Assembly (NCBI GenBank): GCA_035498715.1
Contig: DATJZV010000022.1
Span: forward strand, 1 to 13,607
Direction of reading: 5' to 3'
Length of the DNA stretch: 13,607 bases
From: DASPSR01 sp035498715
GTDB taxonomy: Bacteria; Nitrospirota; UBA9217
Each line of letters begins with the position of its first letter. The stretch's first letter is position 1. Both the position numbers and the translations under genes were made by a program. Shown here in pieces: positions 1 to 6,361 of the stretch. Below the pieces are notes generated by a model. The model had not been told where the DNA came from and ran no database searches. It saw nothing but the letters and a program-made list of their open reading frames with translations.

Positions 1-52
1 GAAGCAGCTTCGCCTCTTTCATGCTCATCGTGATCGTGCCTCTTCTCCCCAT
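1..52 (-). CDS. Transposase, N-terminal fragment (cut by window edge)
   Basis: Starting at the ATG at 52, the minus strand encodes MGRRGTITMSMKEAKLL before the window ends. This resembles the start of ISNCY-type transposases, which typically open with a short basic stretch and a 'MS.KE...L.V' segment leading into a helix-turn-helix DNA-binding domain. Only 17 residues are visible, so no catalytic residues can be checked. The position just inside the repeated terminus of the element supports a transposase. An alternative is another IS family with an integrase-like transposase. Confidence 0.5.
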   Translation of the reverse strand, partial: MGRRGTITMSMKEAKLL

Positions 53-85
53 CGTGCCCTCCCTTTACGGAAAGGCATCCTAATA

Positions 86-133
86 GAAATACGACATTTC
101 TGCTTGGGGAAAATACGACATTATCACTTTGGG
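86..133 (-). repeat. Two tandem 24-bp terminal repeats of the insertion sequence
   Basis: Positions 86-109 and 110-133 are two adjacent 24-bp units sharing AAATACGACATT and ending in a G run (GGGG or GGG). They sit between the outer terminus (139) and the transposase start (52), which fits multiple transposase-binding sites in an IS end. They may also overlap the transposase promoter. Confidence 0.7.
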
Positions 134-182
134 AGAACAGAAGAAATGTTTTTCGTGACTTGCGTTCTCCATATCATCCCAT

Positions 183-219
183 AAAAAAACCGGGACCCCT
201 GCTCATGAGAGGTCCCGGT
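183..219 (-). terminator. Intrinsic terminator of the glnB-glnA operon
   Basis: ACCGGGACC (189-197) and GGTCCCGGT (211-219) form a perfect 9-bp GC-rich stem with a 13-nt loop. On the minus strand the stem is followed by a T run (complement of the A run 183-189). It lies 31 bp past the glnA stop codon. Confidence 0.9.
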
Positions 220-249
220 GAATAATCCATTTCTTGAATCGCGAAAATA

Positions 250-1662
250 TTACAGATCGTAATACATGAAGAATTCGTAGGGATGGGGTCGAAGACGGAG
301 AGCATCCACTTCCTTGGATCTCTTGTAACTAATCCAGGTCTCGATGGCGTCCTTGGTAAACACATCGCCCTTCAGAAGGAAGTTATGGTCTGCCTCGAGA
401 TTATTAAGGGCCTCGTCGAGCGAGCCCGGCATAGTCGGCACGCTCGCCAGTTCTTCGGGCGCCATATCGTAGATGTCCTTGTCGAGCGGTTGGCCCGGAT
501 CGATCTTGTTCTCGATGCCATCTAGGCCGGCCATGAGCATAGCCGCGAACGCGAGGTAAGGGTTACAGGATGGGTCAGGGAACCTGACTTCGATTCGCTT
601 TGCCTTAGGGTTCGCGCTGTACATGGGGATGCGGACGGAGGCCGACCGGTTACGGCTGGAGTAAGCCAGGTTCACCGGAGCCTCGAATCCCGGGGTTAGG
701 CGCTTGTAGGAGTTCGTCGTTGGGTTGGTGAACGCAGCGATCACCTTTGCATGCTTCAGTATGCCGCCGATATAGTTCAGTGCAAGCTGGGACATGCCCG
801 CATAGCCATCACCCGCGAAAAGGGGCTTGCCGTTCTTCCAGATGGATTGATGCGTGTGCATGCCCGACCCGTTATCGCCGAAGAGCGGCTTGGGCATGAA
901 GGTCACTGTCTTGCCGTGGCGCTTCGCCACGTTCTTGATGATGTACTTGAAGTACATGAGCTGATCAGCTATTTTGACCAGAGGGTTAAACCGCATGTCG
1001 ATCTCGGCCTGGCCGGCAGTGGCAACCTCATGGTGCTGTTTTTCAACATAGATACCAACCTTCTGCATCTCCTCCACCATCTCGGTGCGGATATCCTCCT
1101 GGCTGTCAATGGGCGGCACCGGGAAGTAGCCTTCTTTGTGGCGCGGCTTGTATCCCAGGTTCGGCTTCTCATCCCTGCCGCTATTCCATATACCTTCTAC
1201 ACTGTCGAGGAAGTAATAGCCGGAGTGGGAATCCTGGTCGAAGCGGATGTCGTCGAAGATGAAGAACTCAGGCTCGGGGCCCATGTAGCAGGTGTCACCG
1301 ATGCCGGTGGACTTGAGGTACGCCTCTGATTTCTGCGCTATGTAGCGTGGGTCGCGGCTGTAGCGCTCCTTCGTGATTGGGTCAACGATGTTGCAGATAA
1401 GCGAGAGCGTCGGATACTTGGTGAAAGGGTCCATCACCGCCGTCTCCGCGTCGGGCACCACGAGCATATCACTCGTGTGGATCGCCTGCCATCCACGGAT
1501 GCTGGATCCGTCGAATCCGAGGCCTTCTTCGAATATGCCTTCGGTCAACTCGTCCACCGGGACGGAGAAGTGCTGCCACAGCCCGGGGTAGTCCATGAAT
1601 TTCATGTCAACCATCATTGCCTTGCTCTCTTTTGCCAACTTGAGTACATCTTTTGGTGTCAT
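250..1662 (-). CDS. glnA: Glutamine synthetase type I
   Basis: Catalyses ATP-dependent condensation of glutamate and ammonia to glutamine, the main route of ammonium assimilation, as a cytoplasmic dodecamer. From the ATG at 1662 the protein is 470 residues, the normal GSI length, and key residues fall at standard positions: GPEPEFF (128-134) with metal ligands Glu130 and Glu132, Glu212 and Glu220 in the HHEVATAGQAEIDMRF segment, NGSGMHTH with His269, the PGFEAP flap with Glu327, and RIEVRFPDPSCNPY near the C-terminus. Tyr398 in DKDIYDM matches the adenylylated tyrosine of the GSI-beta subtype, so control by a GlnE-type adenylyltransferase is likely. The start is chosen because family homology begins here and an AGGAGG site lies 5 nt upstream. 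The frame stays open a further 63 codons to an ATG overlapping glnB; see the separate entry. Directly downstream of glnB and followed by a terminator. Confidence 0.97.
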   Translation of the reverse strand: MTPKDVLKLAKESKAMMVDMKFMDYPGLWQHFSVPVDELTEGIFEEGLGFDGSSIRGWQAIHTSDMLVVPDAETAVMDPFTKYPTLSLICNIVDPITKERYSRDPRYIAQKSEAYLKSTGIGDTCYMGPEPEFFIFDDIRFDQDSHSGYYFLDSVEGIWNSGRDEKPNLGYKPRHKEGYFPVPPIDSQEDIRTEMVEEMQKVGIYVEKQHHEVATAGQAEIDMRFNPLVKIADQLMYFKYIIKNVAKRHGKTVTFMPKPLFGDNGSGMHTHQSIWKNGKPLFAGDGYAGMSQLALNYIGGILKHAKVIAAFTNPTTNSYKRLTPGFEAPVNLAYSSRNRSASVRIPMYSANPKAKRIEVRFPDPSCNPYLAFAAMLMAGLDGIENKIDPGQPLDKDIYDMAPEELASVPTMPGSLDEALNNLEADHNFLLKGDVFTKDAIETWISYKRSKEVDALRLRPHPYEFFMYYDL

Positions 1663-1851
1663 TTTATCCTCCTGTTCTGAAATTCGTACAGAGACCGCCT
1701 TGGTCTTCTGTCTGCTTGTATCTCCCGCCTGTCGAGCAATCGCCGATACTTCTTTTGCCGATTTTTTCTCGAGTGATTTCTTGGCTGTTGCTTTCTGGAC
1801 AGCTTTCCGCTTACTGCTCTTTTTCCCTGTTTTTTTCCTTCTATTTTTCAT
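1663..1851 (-). other. In-frame, lysine-rich 63-codon extension between glnB and glnA
   Basis: The frame of glnA continues upstream without a stop to an ATG at 1851 that overlaps the glnB stop as ATGA, the classic layout for translational coupling. The encoded 63 residues contain 16 Lys and 6 Arg, no aromatic residue and no Cys. The first half is dense in KK pairs with Ser and Ala (for example KKTGKKSSKRKAVQKATAKK), like histone-tail or nucleic-acid-binding segments; the second half is more mixed. It has no counterpart in standard GSI. Either it is a real N-terminal tail made from a second start, or a non-functional or regulatory leader joined by chance to the glnA frame. The strong internal ribosome site favours a normal-length GlnA as the main product. 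Confidence 0.5.
1667..1673 (-). promoter_or_regulatory. Strong ribosome binding site inside the open frame, supporting the glnA start at 1662
   Basis: The minus strand reads AGGAGGATAAAATG, a near-perfect Shine-Dalgarno with 5-nt spacing to the ATG at which glutamine synthetase homology begins. The competing upstream ATG (1851) has only a GGAG about 10 nt away. Confidence 0.8.
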
Positions 1852-2186
1852 ATCGCCGCTTCTCCCCGCTCGCCGGTGCGTATGCGAATCACTTCGTCAA
1901 CGGGAGTAACGAAAATTTTCCCATCCCCGATTCGTCCCGTCTTGGCCGTGGTCTCGATGGTTTCGATGATCTTTGCTACCAGATTGTCGGCGGCGATAGT
2001 CTCGATCTTCACTTTTGGGAGGAAATCCACCACGTACTCAGCTCCCCGGTAAAGCTCAGTATGACCCTTCTGTCTGCCGAACCCCTTCACCTCGGTCACG
2101 GTAATGCCTTGGACACCTATTGCATTTAAGGCATCTTTTACCTCATCGAGCTTAAAAGGCTTGATAACTGCCTCAATCTTCTTCAT
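1848..2186 (-). CDS. glnB: Nitrogen regulatory protein PII
   Basis: Trimeric cytoplasmic signal protein that senses 2-oxoglutarate and ATP/ADP and passes nitrogen status to partners such as GlnE, NtrB and ammonium transporters. The 112-residue protein has typical PII length and signatures: MKKIEAVIKPFKLDEVKDAL at the start, the T-loop GFGRQKGHTELYRGAEY with Tyr51, the uridylylation site in proteobacteria, the B-loop TGRIGDGKIFV, and the ending VIRIRTGE. The ATG at 2186 matches family starts; an in-frame GTG one codon upstream (2189) is also possible. AGGAGG (2195-2200) lies 8 nt upstream. The stop overlaps a downstream ATG as ATGA, coupling it to the glnA frame. Gene order glnB-glnA is a recurrent arrangement for nitrogen control. 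Confidence 0.97.
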   Translation of the reverse strand: MKKIEAVIKPFKLDEVKDALNAIGVQGITVTEVKGFGRQKGHTELYRGAEYVVDFLPKVKIETIAADNLVAKIIETIETTAKTGRIGDGKIFVTPVDEVIRIRTGERGEAAI

Positions 2187-2212
2187 CACGGCAACCTCCT
2201 GTTTATTTAAAA

Positions 2213-2251
2213 AGCAATTTTAATGCTAAAATAAAAAATTAGTTATTTCAA
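2213..2251 (-). promoter_or_regulatory. Candidate overlapping sigma-70 and sigma-54-like promoters for glnB-glnA
   Basis: On the minus strand TTGAAA (2246-2251) is followed after exactly 17 nt by TAGCAT (2223-2228), a reasonable sigma-70 pair. The same TAGCAT, followed after 5 nt by TTGCT (2213-2217), also fits the sigma-54 pattern TGGCAC-N5-TTGCW at 9 of 11 fixed positions, with one of the two -24 guanines replaced. Sigma-54 control of glutamine synthetase operons is well known, but the predicted sigma-54 start would lie only a few nt before the ribosome site, so that part is weak. The 133-bp gap between glnB and the TPR gene is very A/T-rich and holds nothing else I can identify. Confidence 0.4.
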
Positions 2252-2319
2252 AAGGTTATCGACAAGAAAAAGGTAGGGTTTTGCCTTATATTTAATCAGT
2301 AGCCCAAATAATAGGCATG

Positions 2320-5300
2320 TCAGCTTCTGACTTTTTCGTTTTTTCTGGTTTTCTCTTCGAGCTGGATTCTCTCGCCTTCCTCAAGAAATTTGGCGGATAT
2401 CTCCTTTTCGATATCATCTTTCAGCTGCTCGAGAGAAATAAAGGATCCCTTTTTAAGCTCTGCGAGTTTGGCGTCCGCATCCCTATAGCCCGGATTCGCA
2501 TCATGAACCCACTGGAATTGAGCAAGCGCTCCTTCCCTATTCGCCGTTCCTTGATACGCGAGTCCAAGGTCGTAATGCATTCCTATGCGCTCCTGGTGTT
2601 TTCCGCCCGAACTCTCCGAGTAATTGAGGGCTTTCTGGATCTCAGTAATGGCGTTATGATATTCTCCCTTTTCCATATAACACAGCCCGAGCATATACCG
2701 ACTTTGGACGAACATCGGCTCTCCTTCGGGCGTTAGAGTAAACTCTGCGATGGCATCATCCAGGAGCCCCATCTCTTTATACGCCACGCCAAGATTATAG
2801 TGAGTATCCGCGTTCTCCTTGGCCACTTGCTGTTCCACGCCTTTCTTGAATTCCTCGAAAATATCGTCGAGGCTCTGGTCATCGGCAGATACGGCAGGTT
2901 GCGCTGGAAAAGTGATGCTGCTCAACTCATCCCTGAGTTCAGATGCAAGATCGAAGAAATCCTCTGATTTTCCCTTTTGCGTCAGGGTGGTATCGGTCCT
3001 CCGTTCTTGCCGAAGTTCCCGTCCCAGGTCAAAAAAGTCGTCGTCCCCGGCCTGCTCTGCCGGTTCTTCCTGCTCCCAACCGTCAAACTGCCTGTCTTCG
3101 CTCTTATCTTGAATCCCGGCTTCCTCCTGCCTCGACTCGGGAACAACTGGGGCCGCGACTTGCTGATCAACGGGGGGAGAAATCGCAGGTTTCTGCTCCT
3201 GCTTGAGCTTTAGTATCTCGGACATCAACGAACGGACTGCTTCCTCATCCGAAGAGGTCAAGGCCATCTCACCCTCGGACGCGCCACCCGATACCATGCT
3301 CTCCAACCCCTCAACAGCTTCAGCAAGCTTGGAAAATTCCTTCGTTTCCTCCTCTTCGCGTGAGATCTCAGAAAGTCTTTCGTTTGCCCGTCTGTCGCTG
3401 GGAGCCCGCTCGATGATCTGCGCGTAGTATTTTTTTGCCTCATCGAACAGTCCCTGTTGATAGTAGAATTCTGCTTCCGCCCAGATCTCGCCGAGATCAG
3501 ATTCCGTTGCAGGCGATCCCTGGAAAGAAGCTTGCTGCGCCGGTTCTACGTCGGAGTGCTCTTCGTGACTTGCCTGCTCCGGTTCGGCTTCGGTCATTAG
3601 CTCCGGCTGCTCAGGCTCTGATAACGGAGATTTTTCAACAGGCAAAGGCGGCTTTCCCGCTGTCACCTCGGGAGCGGGGGGTACCTGCTCGGTTGCATCA
3701 CGTTCTTCTATGGTACGCCCGGCGGATTGAGGTTCTTCGAAGACAATATCATCCAAGGTAGGTGCAGCCGCTAACGGCTCAATCTCAGGCTCGAATGGTG
3801 CCATCTCTAGATCACCAAATGTAATTTCGGCGGGATGGGCTTCCGGAGGCATGGTCTCTTCCGCAGATTGCACCTCGGTGGCTAGCGTATCGAATGCTGG
3901 TTCTTGTGCTTTTACAGCGTCTGCGGGGGCCAACGGCGCCTCTATCCTAGCGGCCGGAGCCACACCTAGTCTTGCTGCAATGTCCACATTGGCCGGGTCC
4001 ATCTCCAAGGCCGCCCGGAGCAACGGCTCGACCTGGTCCTGCATGCCTCTCTTTGCATGAATATCAGCGAGGACGAGAATATGTTCCGCGGCCTTCCGTA
4101 CATTCCCCTGCTCTTGGTACAGGTCCTTCAACTTGATGCGTATCTGTAAGTCTTCGGGGAACTTTTCGGCCATCCCCTCAAGCATATCTATGGCCTTGAC
4201 AGCAAGTCCGTACTTTATGAGAACTTCAACTTCCGTGAGCGCCTCTGCAATTGCGGGGTCTTCGCCTGGAAAAGGCGATGACTCAGGCGCATGTGGTGGC
4301 ACAATGGGGACAACAGACGGTGATTCTACAGCTGCAGGCGCAGGTTGTGGCGGTGCCGGCTCTGAGATTACGGGCACGTGTGCAGCCGGTGGCGTTTGCA
4401 GGCTTTCGAGCCGCTGTTGTGCCTCCGCCATATCGGGCGCCATTTCGATTGCACGGACAAGAACGCCCTTTGCCCCCTCCGTATCTCCATCCTCGGTCAG
4501 GATCTCCGCCGCCTGCATGAGTTCCTTTGCCGCGTCGTTCCCTCTGGCAATGCTTTTGTAATATTCGCTCAGTCTACAATGCCCGTCGACGCTCCGTGGT
4601 ACTTCCGCGACAAAGCCCTTGAGCATGGTCTCAGCCGCATCGAATTCCTTGTTTTCCGCCATAATATTTACTATGGCTGAGACCTCGACAAGCGCCTTAT
4701 CATAGTCCTTTCTCGAGAGGTAATGATTGTAGAGTTTCTCGCGAAGGTCTATCCTGCTGGAATCTAGGGAGATCAACTTCTTATATACGTCCTCTGCATC
4801 GGCATCACGGTCTGACTTGGCCAGAGCATCGAGGTAGATATTGATGATTTCCTGATTGGATGGGTCGTCCTCAAAGGCCGGCTTGAGCGCCTTACATGCC
4901 TCCACGAACTTTCCTTCCTTGAAATAAATGATCCCGACCTTATGGTATACTTTTTTGTTGTTCGGATCCAGGGCGAGTACTTTCTCAAAGACTTGCCGTG
5001 CGTCCTTGAAAGCGTCTTTGGACATGTGCACTTCCGCGGCCTCAAGGTAAGCATCGACGGCCTCTGTCTTCATATTTTCCTTCGCGTACATGTCTCCAAG
5101 TTTGAGTCTGAAGGCGATGTTGGAAGGGTTCAGGTCCGCCATCTTCTGGTAGATGCCCAGGGCCCTGATGGTGTCATTATTGTGCATGTAGTGGTCGGCA
5201 ACGAGTTTGTAGCTTTCAAGAGCATTGGTCGTGAGACCCTTCTCAGCATTCAGGTCTCCGAGAGCGAGGTATACTTCGATCTTCTTTGGGTCTATGTTGA

Positions 5301-5556
5301 GGACTTTTTTATAAAGTGCAATCGCTTTGGAGGTGAACCCATCGGACGCTAGGATGTCCGCAGCCTTCCTATATGCATCGACCGCCTCCGCTTTCGCGTT
5401 TTTTTTAAGGCACAGGTCGCCGATCGTATTAAAGGCATTGGCGTCGTTCGGTGATTCCTTGATGAACTTCTTCCACTCGGCAAGGGCCTTATCAAACTGG
5501 CCCTTGACCGCAAATTTCTGCGCTTCCTTAATAACGGCATTTCTATCAATAGCCAT
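2320..5556 (-). CDS. Large cytoplasmic TPR-repeat protein with three TPR blocks and long acidic linkers
   Basis: A 1078-residue protein without signal peptide or membrane segment. Residues about 1-385 form a solenoid of roughly ten tetratricopeptide repeats. A Pro/Ala-rich linker (388-430) leads to a second TPR block (435-530), then an acidic Pro/Glu-rich, probably disordered region (540-685), one TPR (690-730) and a charged helical stretch (730-787). Two copies of a DFFDLxxELRxE motif (about 839-851 and 865-877) precede a final TPR block (about 915-1030, starting ADTHYNLGVAYKEMGLLDDA) and a charged helical tail. TPR solenoids are protein-protein scaffolds; similar long TPR proteins occur in Desulfobacterota and Nitrospirota, and I cannot assign a specific role. 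There is no Shine-Dalgarno before the ATG, and a promoter abuts the start. Same strand as glnB, 133 bp upstream of it, with no terminator between, so read-through is possible. Confidence 0.85.
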   Translation of the reverse strand: MAIDRNAVIKEAQKFAVKGQFDKALAEWKKFIKESPNDANAFNTIGDLCLKKNAKAEAVDAYRKAADILASDGFTSKAIALYKKVLNIDPKKIEVYLALGDLNAEKGLTTNALESYKLVADHYMHNNDTIRALGIYQKMADLNPSNIAFRLKLGDMYAKENMKTEAVDAYLEAAEVHMSKDAFKDARQVFEKVLALDPNNKKVYHKVGIIYFKEGKFVEACKALKPAFEDDPSNQEIINIYLDALAKSDRDADAEDVYKKLISLDSSRIDLREKLYNHYLSRKDYDKALVEVSAIVNIMAENKEFDAAETMLKGFVAEVPRSVDGHCRLSEYYKSIARGNDAAKELMQAAEILTEDGDTEGAKGVLVRAIEMAPDMAEAQQRLESLQTPPAAHVPVISEPAPPQPAPAAVESPSVVPIVPPHAPESSPFPGEDPAIAEALTEVEVLIKYGLAVKAIDMLEGMAEKFPEDLQIRIKLKDLYQEQGNVRKAAEHILVLADIHAKRGMQDQVEPLLRAALEMDPANVDIAARLGVAPAARIEAPLAPADAVKAQEPAFDTLATEVQSAEETMPPEAHPAEITFGDLEMAPFEPEIEPLAAAPTLDDIVFEEPQSAGRTIEERDATEQVPPAPEVTAGKPPLPVEKSPLSEPEQPELMTEAEPEQASHEEHSDVEPAQQASFQGSPATESDLGEIWAEAEFYYQQGLFDEAKKYYAQIIERAPSDRRANERLSEISREEEETKEFSKLAEAVEGLESMVSGGASEGEMALTSSDEEAVRSLMSEILKLKQEQKPAISPPVDQQVAAPVVPESRQEEAGIQDKSEDRQFDGWEQEEPAEQAGDDDFFDLGRELRQERRTDTTLTQKGKSEDFFDLASELRDELSSITFPAQPAVSADDQSLDDIFEEFKKGVEQQVAKENADTHYNLGVAYKEMGLLDDAIAEFTLTPEGEPMFVQSRYMLGLCYMEKGEYHNAITEIQKALNYSESSGGKHQERIGMHYDLGLAYQGTANREGALAQFQWVHDANPGYRDADAKLAELKKGSFISLEQLKDDIEKEISAKFLEEGERIQLEEKTRKNEKVRS

Positions 5557-5563
5557 ATGGGTT

Positions 5564-5593
5564 AAAATACCACAAAGGCGGCCGATGTGTCAA
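5564..5593 (-). promoter_or_regulatory. Promoter of the TPR gene, placing transcription start at or near the ATG
   Basis: On the minus strand a perfect TTGACA (5588-5593) is followed after 18 nt by TATTTT (5564-5569), preceded by TGG as in an extended -10. Only 7 nt separate the -10 from the ATG at 5556, so the transcript would start at or one base before the A of ATG. The absence of a Shine-Dalgarno agrees with a leaderless mRNA. Confidence 0.6.
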
Positions 5594-5600
5594 TATTGAC
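5589..5600. promoter_or_regulatory. 12-bp palindrome in the divergent TPR/def promoter region
   Basis: GTCAATATTGAC is a perfect palindrome that overlaps the -35 box of the TPR promoter and lies about 55 bp upstream of def. It could be an operator for a dimeric regulator, or it may only reflect TTGAC boxes on both strands. A convincing rightward -10 at the right distance is not seen. Confidence 0.3.
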
Positions 5601-5655
5601 TACCATATCTTATGCCTTGATTTTAAAAATAAATCATGTTAAATATGATGTATAT

Positions 5656-6174
5656 ATGATGGTACGCGAGATACGAAAATACCCGGATCCAGTGCTCCAT
5701 AAGAAAACCGACCGCGTCGAGACCATCGATGCCACACTCAGGCGCCTTATCGATGATATGGTAGAGACCATGCATGCTGCGCCCGGCGTCGGGCTTGCCG
5801 CCAACCAGATTGGCGTGCCGCTCCAGGTCGCGGTAATCGATCTGAGCGCGCAGGAGGAAGCGGTACGGCGCCATCCGCTTCTCGTTATCATCAATCCCGA
5901 GATTCTTTCTCTGGAGGGGGCCGTCATCGAGGAAGAGGGGTGCCTCAGCATTCCGGAGTATACCGAGAAAGTAAAGCGCGCCCAGAAAGTCAAAGTACGC
6001 GCGCTGGACCGTGAAGGGAAATTGTTCGAGATCGAGGCGGAGGGACTCTTGGCAAAGGCCCTTCAGCATGAAATCGACCATCTCAACGGCCTGCTGTTCA
6101 TAGACAGGCTGAGCCCTCTCAAGAAGAACATCTTTAGGCGAAGGTACAGGAAGGCCATGGCGGAGAAGGCATAG
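5656..6174 (+). CDS. def: Peptide deformylase
   Basis: Metalloenzyme that removes the formyl group from the N-terminal methionine of nascent proteins on the ribosome. All three family motifs are present: GVGLAANQ (44-51), EGCLS (94-98) with metal ligand Cys96, and QHEIDH (137-142) with ligands His138 and His142 and catalytic Glu139. Length (172 residues) is normal. Two adjacent ATGs (5656 and 5659) precede VREIRKYPDPVL, where homology begins; either could serve. The frame extends further back to a GTG at 5587, but those extra residues do not resemble the family. No Shine-Dalgarno is visible. It heads a rightward cluster and is followed by fmt, the enzyme that adds the formyl group, a widely conserved pairing. 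Confidence 0.96.
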   Translation: MMVREIRKYPDPVLHKKTDRVETIDATLRRLIDDMVETMHAAPGVGLAANQIGVPLQVAVIDLSAQEEAVRRHPLLVIINPEILSLEGAVIEEEGCLSIPEYTEKVKRAQKVKVRALDREGKLFEIEAEGLLAKALQHEIDHLNGLLFIDRLSPLKKNIFRRRYRKAMAEKA

Positions 6175-6184
6175 TCTAGAATAA

Positions 6185-6330
6185 ACACCAAACCGCAAGC
6201 GCCAAACTCCAGGTAAATCCCAAATACAAAATACCAAATTCCATTCTATATGACTTGGAAATTGGAATTTTGAATGTTGACATTGTTTTGGGATTTCATA
6301 TTCGAGATTTGGCATTTCATCTTGTATCGG
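6185..6330. repeat. Degenerate A/T-rich palindromic filler between def and fmt
   Basis: The left half is built from CCAAA/CAAAT words (6188-6242), and the right half from their complements (TTGG, GGAATTTTG). AAATCCCAAA at 6214-6223 pairs with TTTTGGGATTT around 6284-6295. The whole is a long imperfect inverted repeat centred near 6250. Similar CCAAAT-type intergenic filler occurs in other anaerobe genomes as I recall them. It may act as a transcript fold but has no U-run typical of an intrinsic terminator. Confidence 0.55.
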
Positions 6331-6361
6331 CCATGACCAGGGAGGAGATAGTGTTGCGACA

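Larger units (their letters stand above)
1..139 (-). mobile_element. End of an ISNCY-like insertion sequence
   Basis: Read on the minus strand, the element would begin at 139 with TGTT, continue through two tandem copies of a unit containing AATGTCGTATTT, and reach a transposase start codon at 52. The TGTT terminus followed by repeated 'AAAGTnATAATGTCG'-like units is what I recall of ISNCY-type elements with an integrase-fold transposase; the family assignment is from memory of these ends and of the transposase N-terminus, not from a search. The element leaves the window on the left, so its far end and target duplication cannot be seen. It lies 43 bp beyond the glnA terminator and is oriented so that its transposase reads away from glnA in the same direction. 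Confidence 0.6.

Noticed and set aside
86..133. Possible CRISPR repeats
   Set aside because: Only two adjacent units with no spacers; better explained as insertion sequence terminal repeats.
751..1329. 192-codon open frame on the plus strand, opposite glnA
   Set aside because: It lies wholly antisense to conserved glutamine synthetase sequence, has no recognisable motif and is explained by codon bias of the real gene.
2317..2736. 139-codon plus-strand frame at the 3' end of the TPR gene
   Set aside because: Antisense shadow of the C-terminal TPR block, no ribosome site and no family features.
5587..5655. Longer def starting at GTG 5587
   Set aside because: The added residues do not resemble deformylase starts and the segment overlaps the divergent promoter region.
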